From NCBI GenBank assembly GCA_002371135.1, contig DFGB01000072.1, forward strand, positions 1-19,175: a stretch of DNA of 19,175 nucleotides, written 5' to 3'. The DNA comes from Verrucomicrobia bacterium UBA3761 (GTDB taxonomy: Bacteria > Verrucomicrobiota > Kiritimatiellia > RFP12 > UBA1067). A program made the translations under genes and the position numbers. Positions 6,671 to 13,858 of the stretch are shown piece by piece (the stretch's first letter is position 1; every line of letters begins with the position of its first letter). Below the pieces are notes generated by a model, which was not told where the DNA came from, did no database searches, and worked only from the letters and a program-made list of their open reading frames with translations.

Positions 6671-7432
6671 CTAGCCTACCGTGGTGCCGACTTTGTCGCC
6701 TTTGACGACGCGCATGAGAGCGTCTTTTTCGAAGAAATCGAAAACGACGATCGGGATCGAGTTTTCCATGCAGAGCGCAAACGCGGCCGCATCCATCACC
6801 TTGAGGCGCTTTTCGAGCGCGGTTTCGTATTTGATGGAGTCGAACTTCGTCGCGGTCGGGTCTTTCTTGGGGTCGGCGGTGTAGATGCCGTCGACATTCG
6901 TGGCCTTGAGGAGCGCGTCGGCGTGGATTTCGCAGGCGCGCAGCGCGGAGGCTGAGTCGGTGGAGAAGTAGGGGTTGCCCGTTCCGCCGGCGATGATGAC
7001 CACTTCGCCTGCCGCGAGCAGTTTCACGGCCTTTTCCTGGACGAACGCTTCGGCGACGCTCGGCATTTCGCGCGCCGTCATCACACGCGCCGGGACGCCG
7101 GAAGCGCGCAGGGCGTTCATCATCGCAAGCGCGTTGATAATCGTCGCGAGCATCCCCATCGTATCGCCCGTGACGCGATCCACGCCGCCTTCGATCCCCT
7201 TCAAGCCGCGGAAAATGTTGCCGCCGCCCAAGACTATGGCCACCTCGACCCCGGCCTTGCGGATCTTCGCGACCTCGCCGGCCATGTAGGACAGTTTCTT
7301 CGCGTCGAGGCATTCGCCGGTCTCGCGCGAACCGAGCGCCTCCCCCGAAAGTTTCAGGAGAATGCGTTTATGCTTGATTTTTCGCGCTTTCGCCGGCGCG
7401 GCCTGTTTTTCAATCTTTTTCACATTGCGCAT
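6671..7432 (-). CDS. pyrH: UMP kinase (uridylate kinase)
   Basis: This amino-acid-kinase-fold protein (253 residues from this start) has KRILLKLSGEAL (22-33), GGGNIFRG (69-76), GDTMGMLATIINALAMMNAL (89-108) and GGTGNPYFSTDSASALRA (149-166), the diagnostic PyrH blocks. It phosphorylates UMP to UDP. The frame stays open upstream to 7600, but that part is encoded by a GGACTT repeat array and is not expected to be protein. The ATG at 7432 is chosen, yet it overlaps the -10 of a strong promoter and has no Shine-Dalgarno sequence. GTG at 7423 (residue 4) is an alternative that would be nearly leaderless. The family core starts near residue 20, so either start is possible. Confidence 0.95.
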   Translation of the reverse strand: MRNVKKIEKQAAPAKARKIKHKRILLKLSGEALGSRETGECLDAKKLSYMAGEVAKIRKAGVEVAIVLGGGNIFRGLKGIEGGVDRVTGDTMGMLATIINALAMMNALRASGVPARVMTAREMPSVAEAFVQEKAVKLLAAGEVVIIAGGTGNPYFSTDSASALRACEIHADALLKATNVDGIYTADPKKDPTATKFDSIKYETALEKRLKVMDAAAFALCMENSIPIVVFDFFEKDALMRVVKGDKVGTTVG

Positions 7433-7459
7433 TATACTATTTTTCGCCGGAAAAGGCAA
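7431..7459 (-). promoter_or_regulatory. Sigma-70-type promoter overlapping the pyrH start
   Basis: On the minus strand, -35 TTGCCT (7459-7454), a 17-bp spacer and a perfect -10 TATAAT (7436-7431). The final AT of the -10 plus the next G form the ATG assigned as the pyrH start. Initiation 6-8 bases downstream would place the RNA 5' end close to the in-frame GTG at 7423. This would drive pyrH-frr independently of the feo genes. Confidence 0.6.
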
Positions 7460-7541
7460 GGCGGCATTTACCTTATTTTCTGGCGCAAAGGACGCAAAGA
7501 CTCCGCATTTTCCGGCCGTCCAAGCGAAAGTGAAAAGAGTA

Positions 7542-7681
7542 AAGTCCGAAGTCCGAAGTCCCAAATCCCAAGTCCGAAGTCCTAGGGGTCCTAGAAGCAC
7601 TAGAGATGCTAGGGGACTTAGGACTTCGGACTTGGGACTTCGGACTTAGGACTTAGGACTTAGGACTTAGGACTTAGGACT
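7542..7681. repeat. Palindromic intergenic repeat element (GGACTTA heptads around a CTAG-N5 core)
   Basis: The left arm (7542-7581) has AAGTCCG/AAGTCCC heptads; the right arm (7613-7681) has CGGACTT/GGACTTA heptads, inverse to the left. The core has four CTAG tetranucleotides at 7582, 7591, 7600 and 7609, exactly 9 bp apart. The arms could form a hairpin of about 40 bp. The right arm overlaps the 3' end of the FeoB-associated gene. A nearby GCGCAAAGGACGCAAAGA stretch (7483-7500) may be another diverged unit. Confidence 0.88.
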
Positions 7682-7820
7682 TGGAGCAATGGCACGCGCC
7701 ATTGCCGGAATGCTTGCAGCCGCCGCACGAGCAGACGGCGCAAGTTCCCTTCTTCCTCCCCCGCCACCATGCAATGGCGGCGAGGGAGATTATAGCCGTC
7801 ACGGTAACAGCGCCAGCCAT
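7674..7820 (-). CDS. FeoB-associated Cys-rich membrane protein
   Basis: This 48-residue protein begins MAGAVTVTAIISLAAIAWW: a single hydrophobic segment (~4-19) followed by RGRKKG and a Cys-rich tail with CAVCSCGGC, GACHC and six Cys in all. Small membrane proteins with this layout directly after feoB are known as the FeoB-associated Cys-rich family, and are thought to assist ferrous iron uptake, though their mechanism is unsettled. The ATG at 7820 follows the feoB stop by one base, and AAGGTGG inside feoB serves as ribosome binding site, so translation is probably coupled. The last codons (AAG TCC TAA) are the sequence of the adjacent heptad array, so the repeat supplies the stop codon. Confidence 0.85.
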   Translation of the reverse strand: MAGAVTVTAIISLAAIAWWRGRKKGTCAVCSCGGCKHSGNGACHCSKS

Positions 7821-7821
7821 C

Positions 7822-10503
7822 TCACGCCACCTTCTTGGGGGCCGGGCGGAAGACGGCCCAGAGGATGAAGAGGTCGACGAGAATCGCGGCCGCAGTGCCG
7901 ACGCCGAACGCGCCGGACGTTACAAGCGCACCGATCTGGTAGGCGTTGAGCGCAAGCGTGTAGCCCACGAAGAACTGGAATGCGAGCGCGAACCATCCCC
8001 ACGCCTTCGTGCCCATCTCCTTGAACGTCGCGACGATTGCGACGATGCACGGCGGTATGAAGAGGTTGAAGAGCATGAAGGAGAGCGCGACCGCCTTGTA
8101 GTTCTCGCCGCCCCACGCCTTGAACATCGCGAGCACGTTCGCAGCGCCCGAGCCGTCGCCGCCGGCGACCATCGCGAGGGTGGCCGTCGCCTGTTCCTTC
8201 GCGATTTCGGCGGAGATCGACGCCGCCGCGCCCTGCCAGTTGCCGAATCCAAGCGGAGCCGTGATCCACTTGAACCAGCCGCCGACCGTGGCGAGGATCG
8301 ACTGGTCGAGGTCTTCGACGACGTTGAACTTCCAGTCGAACGTCATCATGAGCGTCAGCACGACGCAGCACGGGAAGATGATGACGCCGGCCTTGACGGC
8401 ATACGCCTTCACGCGCTCCCATGTATGGATTACGATGCCCTTGAACGTCGGGAGGTGGTAGGCGGGAAGCTCCATCACGAACGGAGCCGCTTCGCCGGCG
8501 AAAGTCTTCGTCTTCTTGAGGGCGATGCCGCCGAGGACGATGATGGCGACGCCGAGGACGTCCATCGCCGCCGCGACCCACCAGTATTCGCGGAAAAAGA
8601 TCGCCGCGAACATGGCGATGATGACGGTCTTCGCGCCGCAAGGCATGAATGTGGCGAGGATGACGGTCATGCGCTGGTCGCGCTTGTTCTCGATCGTCCT
8701 TGCGGCCATAACGGCCGGCACTCCGCAACCCTTGCCGACGAGCATCGGGATGAACGACTTGCCGGAGAGGCCGAACGAGCGGAAGATGCGGTCCATGATG
8801 AACGCGACGCGTGCCATGTAGCCGCAGTCTTCAAGGAACGCGAGGAACAGAAACACGATCGCGATCACAGGCACGAAGCCGAGGACCGTGCAGACGCCGC
8901 CGACGATGCCGTCGTTGACAAGCGCGTAGGCGAGAGTGCCCTCCGCGATGCCGACCTTCTCGCAGAATTCGCCGCAGAGCGCCGCGACGCCAGGGATCCA
9001 TACGCCGAAGCCGGCGGCCGGATCGGGCTCGTCGAACGCCGTGGACGCTTTGTACATCGCGTAGTCGCACGACCACTTGAGCTCCTTGCAGCCGCAGCCG
9101 TCTTCAGAGCCTTCTTCGCAGCCGCACTCCTCGCATTCGCACTCCTCGACGGATATCTTGCCGTCGGCGGCGACTTCGATCTTGCCGGAGCGGATTTCGC
9201 CCGTCTCCTCGTCTTCGAGCCAGACATCGGTCTTGACGCCGGCGGCGAGTTCCTCATCGAGGACCTCGAATTCCGATTCCTCGAACTCCTCGCCTTCTGC
9301 AACCTCCTTCCCGGCTTTCTCGTTGAACGCGGCCAGCGCCTCGTCGAACTTGCCCTCGCCGTGCTTTTCGTCGTAGGCGGCCTTGTAGGCGTCCTGCCAC
9401 TTTTCGACGTTGGCGCCGTGGGGCTCGAACTCGCCGGAGGCGGTTTCGAAGTCCATGCCTTCGAACCACGGCTTGTCTTCGTCCTTCACATCCGCGCCGC
9501 TCTTGTATTCATGCTGGGTATATGGAAGGAACCAGCCGTCGCCAAGGAAACCGTCGTTCGCCCAGTCGGTGAGAACGGTCCCGGGTCCGCCGTCGGAAAC
9601 GGCGAGCCAGTACATCGCGAGCAGCGAAACGACGAACACGGGAATCGCGAGGATGCGGTTCGTGACGATGCGGTCGATCTTGTCCGAAAGGCTCGTGCGC
9701 TTGGCGTTCTTCTCGTTCTTGACGACGCACTCCTTGACGAGTTTCTGGATGAACTCGTAGCGCTGGGCGGTGATGATCGACTCCGCGTCGTCGTCGAGCT
9801 CCTTTTCGCAATCCTTGATGTGCCCCTCGACGTGTTCGAGCGTCTTGGAGTTGATGTTCATCTGGGCGATGGCATCCTTGTCGCGCTCGAAAATCTTGAT
9901 TGCGCACCAACGGATGGAATTCTTCGGGACTGCGCCCTGGATCGACTCCTCGATATGCGCGAGCGCATGCTCCACCGAACCCGTGAAGACGTGCGGCACT
10001 TCGCCGAGCTTCCCTTCGGAGGCGTATTCGAGAGCGAGAGAGGCGGCCTCGGCGCATCCCTGGCCCTTCTGAGCGGAAATGCCGACCACCTTGCAGTTGA
10101 GCCTCTTGCCGAGCTTCGCAAAGTCGATCTTGTCGCCGGCCTTTTCGATGAGGTCCATCATGTTGACGGCTACCACCATCGGCACGCCGAGCTCCGCAAG
10201 CTGCGTCGTCAGATACAAATTGCGCTCGATGTTCGTGCCGTCGACGATATCGAGAATCGCGTCAGGCTTCTCGTTCACGAGGAAGTTGCGCGAAACGCGC
10301 TCTTCGAGCGAATACGGGGAGAGGGAGTAGATGCCGGGGAGGTCCTGGATCACGACGTCCTTGCGTCCCTTCAGGATGCCGTTCTTCTCCTCGACCGTGA
10401 CGCCCGGCCAGTTGCCGACGTACTGGTTGGAGCCGGTCAGCTCGTTGAAAAGCGTCGTCTTGCCGCAGTTCGGGTTGCCGGCAAGGGCTATCTTCGTCGC
10501 CAT
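7822..10503 (-). CDS. feoB: Ferrous iron transport protein B with a large acidic insert
   Basis: The 893-residue protein has an N-terminal G domain: G1 GNPNCGKTT (9-17), switch T36, G3 DLPG (54-57), G4 NMMD (114-117) and G5 near SAQKG (143-147). The membrane part has the gate motif GCGVPAVMAARTIE (592-605) and PCGAKTVI (621-628). FeoB is usually 650-780 residues. The excess is an insert of about 175 residues (~325-500) between the first membrane helix (~284-302) and the next (~529-555), rich in Glu/Asp and with a cluster ECECEECGCEEGSEDGCGC (454-472). It moves Fe2+ across the inner membrane, driven or gated by nucleotide hydrolysis. The ATG at 10503 has AAAGGA upstream. It is in an operon with two feoA genes and a Cys-rich partner. 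Confidence 0.97.
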   Translation of the reverse strand: MATKIALAGNPNCGKTTLFNELTGSNQYVGNWPGVTVEEKNGILKGRKDVVIQDLPGIYSLSPYSLEERVSRNFLVNEKPDAILDIVDGTNIERNLYLTTQLAELGVPMVVAVNMMDLIEKAGDKIDFAKLGKRLNCKVVGISAQKGQGCAEAASLALEYASEGKLGEVPHVFTGSVEHALAHIEESIQGAVPKNSIRWCAIKIFERDKDAIAQMNINSKTLEHVEGHIKDCEKELDDDAESIITAQRYEFIQKLVKECVVKNEKNAKRTSLSDKIDRIVTNRILAIPVFVVSLLAMYWLAVSDGGPGTVLTDWANDGFLGDGWFLPYTQHEYKSGADVKDEDKPWFEGMDFETASGEFEPHGANVEKWQDAYKAAYDEKHGEGKFDEALAAFNEKAGKEVAEGEEFEESEFEVLDEELAAGVKTDVWLEDEETGEIRSGKIEVAADGKISVEECECEECGCEEGSEDGCGCKELKWSCDYAMYKASTAFDEPDPAAGFGVWIPGVAALCGEFCEKVGIAEGTLAYALVNDGIVGGVCTVLGFVPVIAIVFLFLAFLEDCGYMARVAFIMDRIFRSFGLSGKSFIPMLVGKGCGVPAVMAARTIENKRDQRMTVILATFMPCGAKTVIIAMFAAIFFREYWWVAAAMDVLGVAIIVLGGIALKKTKTFAGEAAPFVMELPAYHLPTFKGIVIHTWERVKAYAVKAGVIIFPCCVVLTLMMTFDWKFNVVEDLDQSILATVGGWFKWITAPLGFGNWQGAAASISAEIAKEQATATLAMVAGGDGSGAANVLAMFKAWGGENYKAVALSFMLFNLFIPPCIVAIVATFKEMGTKAWGWFALAFQFFVGYTLALNAYQIGALVTSGAFGVGTAAAILVDLFILWAVFRPAPKKVA

Positions 10504-10561
10504 AATCTATTATCCTTTGCTAATTTGCTTCGCCTTGTCTAATCCCAAGGCCAAAAAATTT

Positions 10562-10780
10562 TTACTTGACCTCGACCATCGCCGCCTCGTCCTTGCGGAT
10601 GGAAAGCGAATAGCCGCGCACCGCGAGCTCGATGGGATCGCCCGCGGGAGCGACTTTCACGACCTCGACTTCAGTGCCCTTGACGAGCCCCATATCCATG
10701 ATGCGGCGCTTGATCGCGCCGTCCCCGAGCAACTTGGCGATTGTCGCCTTGTCGCCGATCTTGACTTCGTTCAGTGTCAT
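10562..10780 (-). CDS. feoA: FeoA family protein, downstream copy
   Basis: The 72 residues have the FeoA SH3-like pattern: MTLNEVKIGDKATIAKLLG, then IKRRIMDMGLVKGTEVEVVK (23-42), DPIELAVRGYSLSIRKDEA (48-66). The RRIMDMGLVKGTEV block is the family signature. FeoA is a small cytoplasmic partner of FeoB. It is preceded by an AAAGGG ribosome binding site and lies 58 bases before feoB and 38 bases after the other feoA. Confidence 0.95.
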   Translation of the reverse strand: MTLNEVKIGDKATIAKLLGDGAIKRRIMDMGLVKGTEVEVVKVAPAGDPIELAVRGYSLSIRKDEAAMVEVK

Positions 10781-10818
10781 TAGGATGGTTTCCCTTTGCT
10801 TGTTTCGAAATGCTCAAA

Positions 10819-11028
10819 TCACACGAGAATCCGGCGCGCGAGATCGCGATTGAGCGCCAGACGCGAACCATAGAGGCCGACGATCAGATTGCCGTTCGAG
10901 TCGGATATGACCTCCACCTCGGCGCCTTCCACGAACCCGAGTTCGTGGAGATGTTTTTTGACCGAATCATCGCCATGCACCGCGCAGATGCGGCGCACGC
11001 TACCCGTTCCCAACATAGAAAGTGGCAT
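10819..11028 (-). CDS. feoA: FeoA family protein, promoter-proximal copy
   Basis: The 69 residues show the same fold pattern as the neighbouring copy: KKHLHELGFVEGAEVEVISD (24-43) and NLIVGLYGSRLALNRDLARR (47-66). The two copies are clearly diverged, so this is not a recent duplication. Tandem feoA genes before feoB are known in several anaerobic lineages. It is the first gene of the feo operon, 35 bases after the -10. A plausible AAAGGA ribosome binding site lies about 12 bases before the ATG. Confidence 0.93.
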   Translation of the reverse strand: MPLSMLGTGSVRRICAVHGDDSVKKHLHELGFVEGAEVEVISDSNGNLIVGLYGSRLALNRDLARRILV

Positions 11029-11057
11029 GACTGTAAATATATCCTTTTTTTAGCCGC

Positions 11058-11070
11058 GGTAAAGTTTACC
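11058..11070. promoter_or_regulatory. Candidate operator palindrome over the feo -10
   Basis: GGTAAAGTTTACC is a perfect 13-bp odd palindrome (6-bp arms around one base) that covers the whole -10 hexamer of the feo promoter. A repressor bound here would block RNA polymerase. Iron-dependent control by a Fur or DtxR type regulator is the natural expectation for feo genes, but the palindrome is shorter than the standard boxes of either and no regulator gene is in the window. Confidence 0.45.
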
Positions 11071-11091
11071 ATATCTAAGCGTTTTTGACAA
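11063..11091 (-). promoter_or_regulatory. Promoter of the feo operon
   Basis: On the minus strand, -35 TTGTCA (11091-11086), a 17-bp spacer and -10 TAAACT (11068-11063). The start of transcription would be about 30 bases before the first feoA ATG. The -35 and part of the spacer lie inside the last codons of the upstream gene (stop at 11075-11077), so the feo operon can be transcribed separately from the exosortase operon. Confidence 0.65.
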
Positions 11092-13858
11092 GGGGGGAAG
11101 TGAAGAATTTTTCGATTTTTCGATTTCTCGAATTTTCGATTGTTTCTAACCTTTGTGAATCCCTGTGCCTCTGTGTTAAAATGGAAGGCTTGCAACAATC
11201 GGCAAATCTGAAAAGCCTCCAGCCTCTTCCCGACGCGAAAAAGACGGCGAGGCAGGCAAGCAACAGCAAGAGGCCTGGCGCGTCGCCGGACTTCGTCTCC
11301 GGCTCGTCGAACTCGAGATTCTGGTTGCCGTAGAGCGCCTCGGCCTCCTTCTGCCTCAGGCCCTTTTCCTGCGCGGCGGTTTCGACCGCGATGTAGGCGG
11401 ATTTGGTCGTAAGCGCGCCGGAAGAACGCGTGGCGGCCAGAAGTTCGCCGCGGACGTCGAGCGCAGGTTTGAGGAAGGCCTCGTTTTCGAGTTCCCACGC
11501 CTTTGCTCCTTCGGCCCACTTGCCGCCGACTTCGACGGCCTCTGCAAGCGGCGCGAACACGACCGCGCCCCGGCCTTTGCGATACGGCACGGCCGCCCTT
11601 CCGCCGCCGGCCTTCTCCAGGAAGAACCACCCTTCCACGGCTTCGTCCCATAGCGTGCTTTCGCCCGGCAATTCGCGCGCCAGGATGTCGAGTCTGTCGT
11701 TGCCGAGCCGCCGGACGACTTCATCGTATTCGTTTGTAATCGAAAAAACGGTATACACGCCCGTCTCCGGGAATTCGCGCGCGGCCTTGCGCACCGCACG
11801 CCGCAGATCGCTCCACGCATTCTTGCCGGAGATTTCAACATGCGCCTCGACCGTTTCGGGGTGGACGAGCCGCTCGAGATTCGCCTCCATCCATTCCGCG
11901 CCGACGATGCTCACCGCCGCGTCTTTCGCGCGATAGACGGCAGGATGCTCTGCAAACGCGGGATTCGCCACGATCGTCCAATCCGACTCGGCGGCCAGCA
12001 CGTACGGCATGGAAGTGAAGCGGACGAGTTCCCTCGCGGCGTCCGGGGCCGGGAGGCGGATTGCAAGCCGGGCCTTGCGGCCGTTCTCGCCGACGGGGAA
12101 GATTTTGAACACGCCTTCCACGGGCGAATCGAGCGTAACGATGGATGGGTCGAGACGCTGTTCGGTGATCTTGCGATAGACCCATTCGGCGGCCTTGCGT
12201 TCCGAGACGCGCGCTTTCTTCCAGGTGCCGTCTTCGAGGAGGAGGTCCATGCCGGCGATCCACGCGCCGGCGGGGAGGCGGAACCTGAGGATGAGTTCCT
12301 TCTGGCCGTGCTCGGGCGCGGCCTCGACCGTCACGATGAAGAGAGAGGCGTCCCCGGCATCCTGCGCGGCGGAAGCGGTGAACCCGGACGCGCGCTGCGG
12401 CCGCACGATCCAGCTTCTTGCCCTGTGATTCGAGCGGCGGGCGCTGTTGCCGCCGAAAAGCCCGGCCGCGAAATCGTTGCGCATCCCATGCCACTCGTCG
12501 CGCCCGTCGCCGAACGTCTTGCCGAAAACGCGCTCGTTGAGTTCGTTGCGGAGCCTGTCGGCGAGATACATGCCGTCGTAGACGCGGAACGTGCGCCATG
12601 CGGAAAGGAACGGGATTTCCGCGCCGAATGTGTAGTCGTTGACGTTCGCCATTATCGACTCCGCGCGAGATTGCGAGAACGGCAGCGGCTGCGCGGGTGC
12701 GTCGTAATCCTCCTGCGTATGCCACGCGAGAAGCGTCTTGAAATCGCGGCGTTCGCGCTCGACGTCGATTGCAAACAACGCCGGCAGCAGCAGGAAACCG
12801 GCCGCGGCGACGGCGATTATCCTCCGGGCGGAATAGCGCTCGCGCAATTTCGTGAAATAGTTGTGCATCTCATGCGTGTAGCATATGAAAAGGATGGTCG
12901 GCGCGAGAATCAGGAACCCGGCACCCATCGCGAGGATTGCGAGAATCGAAAGCGGCAGGAACGGTACGAAGAGGAGGAAAAAGTAGAGGACGAACGAGCC
13001 CGCCGCCGACTGGAGGAAATAGAGCGCGAGGCCGAGACGGTCCGCGCGCGGCTTCAGCAGCAGCACGAGCGTCGTGAACGCGGAAAGCGCCCACGGCCAC
13101 GGATTTGCGAAATCGGCCGGAAACGGTATGTGCAGGTTGAGCGCGAGGCCGCCGAGCGGCAGCGCCAGCGCCACGATCAATATTCTCGTCGTCCTATACG
13201 CCGGGATCAACGTAATCCTCGCTATTTCAAAGAGCCCGCGCATGAGGCCGACAAAAAAGAAGAACGTGAGCGCCAGGAAAAGAATCACCAGCATATGCGA
13301 CAACACGGCGGCAAGCGTGTCGGACTTCGATGCAAGATACATCCACACGCGAAACGGAAGTTGCGCAATGATGAATAGAATGAACGGGCATGCGACGACG
13401 AGGCCTACGGCGCCGACGATGTTGCTCATGCGGGAAATCGAGAGCTTGGCAAGTGCGATCGCCGCCGCGCCGGAGAATATCATGGGCATGAGCCCCGCGA
13501 ACATCGAAAAGACGGGCGTGGCGGAAATGAGCCATCTGTCGACTTTACTCGTAATGCCGGGTAGCGCGCAGACGGAGAGGTATAGATACGCCGCCGCCAG
13601 CATCGCGAATGCGAACATCTGCCACAGCCCTGGTTTGCGCTTTGACGCGAAGAAGGATGCGACCGCGCCGAGGACGGGAATCGCCACCGCCCCGCCGAGA
13701 ATCCACAACGCCTTCGCGTGAAGCGCTGGGCCGAGCGCCTCCTTCGTAATCCAATATATGTATCCGACGCCGCCAAGATTGACGAGCGGGAAAATTACGT
13801 GCGTGAGCAGCATCACGAGCGGATGCGTGAACAACCTGTCGTTAGTCTTGTTTGTCAT
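11075..13858 (-). CDS. MSEP-CTERM-type VIT-domain membrane protein with C-terminal sorting signal
   Basis: The 927-residue protein starts at ATG 13858, overlapping the exosortase stop by ATGA; the frame is open further upstream but that part is an Arg-rich shadow of the exosortase gene. Residues ~1-360 hold about ten membrane segments. Residues ~505-625 look like a VIT domain (FIVTVEAAPEHGQKELILRF, ERKAAEWVYRKI, GVFKIFPVG). The C-terminal region has a tripartite sorting signal: SGDAP (857-861), a hydrophobic helix (862-876) and basic GRGWRLFR (877-884). Large VIT-domain proteins of this layout are the known partners of exosortase K. The MSEP motif is here degenerate as SGDAP. About 43 further residues (885-927), mostly encoded by an intergenic repeat, follow the signal, which is unusual because sorting signals normally end the protein. 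Confidence 0.8.
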   Translation of the reverse strand: MTNKTNDRLFTHPLVMLLTHVIFPLVNLGGVGYIYWITKEALGPALHAKALWILGGAVAIPVLGAVASFFASKRKPGLWQMFAFAMLAAAYLYLSVCALPGITSKVDRWLISATPVFSMFAGLMPMIFSGAAAIALAKLSISRMSNIVGAVGLVVACPFILFIIAQLPFRVWMYLASKSDTLAAVLSHMLVILFLALTFFFFVGLMRGLFEIARITLIPAYRTTRILIVALALPLGGLALNLHIPFPADFANPWPWALSAFTTLVLLLKPRADRLGLALYFLQSAAGSFVLYFFLLFVPFLPLSILAILAMGAGFLILAPTILFICYTHEMHNYFTKLRERYSARRIIAVAAAGFLLLPALFAIDVERERRDFKTLLAWHTQEDYDAPAQPLPFSQSRAESIMANVNDYTFGAEIPFLSAWRTFRVYDGMYLADRLRNELNERVFGKTFGDGRDEWHGMRNDFAAGLFGGNSARRSNHRARSWIVRPQRASGFTASAAQDAGDASLFIVTVEAAPEHGQKELILRFRLPAGAWIAGMDLLLEDGTWKKARVSERKAAEWVYRKITEQRLDPSIVTLDSPVEGVFKIFPVGENGRKARLAIRLPAPDAARELVRFTSMPYVLAAESDWTIVANPAFAEHPAVYRAKDAAVSIVGAEWMEANLERLVHPETVEAHVEISGKNAWSDLRRAVRKAAREFPETGVYTVFSITNEYDEVVRRLGNDRLDILARELPGESTLWDEAVEGWFFLEKAGGGRAAVPYRKGRGAVVFAPLAEAVEVGGKWAEGAKAWELENEAFLKPALDVRGELLAATRSSGALTTKSAYIAVETAAQEKGLRQKEAEALYGNQNLEFDEPETKSGDAPGLLLLLACLAVFFASGRGWRLFRFADCCKPSILTQRHRDSQRLETIENSRNRKIEKFFTSPLVKNA
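11108..11181. repeat. Intergenic-type repeat (TTTTCGAT heptads plus CACAGAGGCACAG unit) inside the 3' end of a gene
   Basis: A run of TTTTCGATTT-type units (11108-11142) is followed by a copy of the CTGTGCCTCTGTGTT unit (11163-11177), which matches the element at 263-349. Unlike other copies it is read as protein by the upstream gene, as neither unit contains a stop codon in the frame used. Confidence 0.75.

Noticed and set aside
7433..7600. N-terminal extension of pyrH to 7600
   Set aside because: The extra residues are translated from the GGACTT repeat array and from sequence upstream of a good promoter; PyrH proteins begin close to KRILLKLSGEAL.
7542..7681. CRISPR array
   Set aside because: Units are 7 bp with no 25-40 bp repeat and spacer alternation, and there are no cas genes.
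7681..10542. A 953-codon open frame on the plus strand opposite feoB
   Set aside because: It is the antisense shadow of feoB in GC-rich DNA; the translation is rich in Arg/Glu/His without any domain, while the minus strand encodes an unmistakable FeoB.
10532..10551. Hairpin GCCTTG/CAAGGC between feoA and feoB as a terminator
   Set aside because: The stem is only 6 bp with an 8-nt loop and no T-run follows on the minus strand; at most a weak RNA structure.
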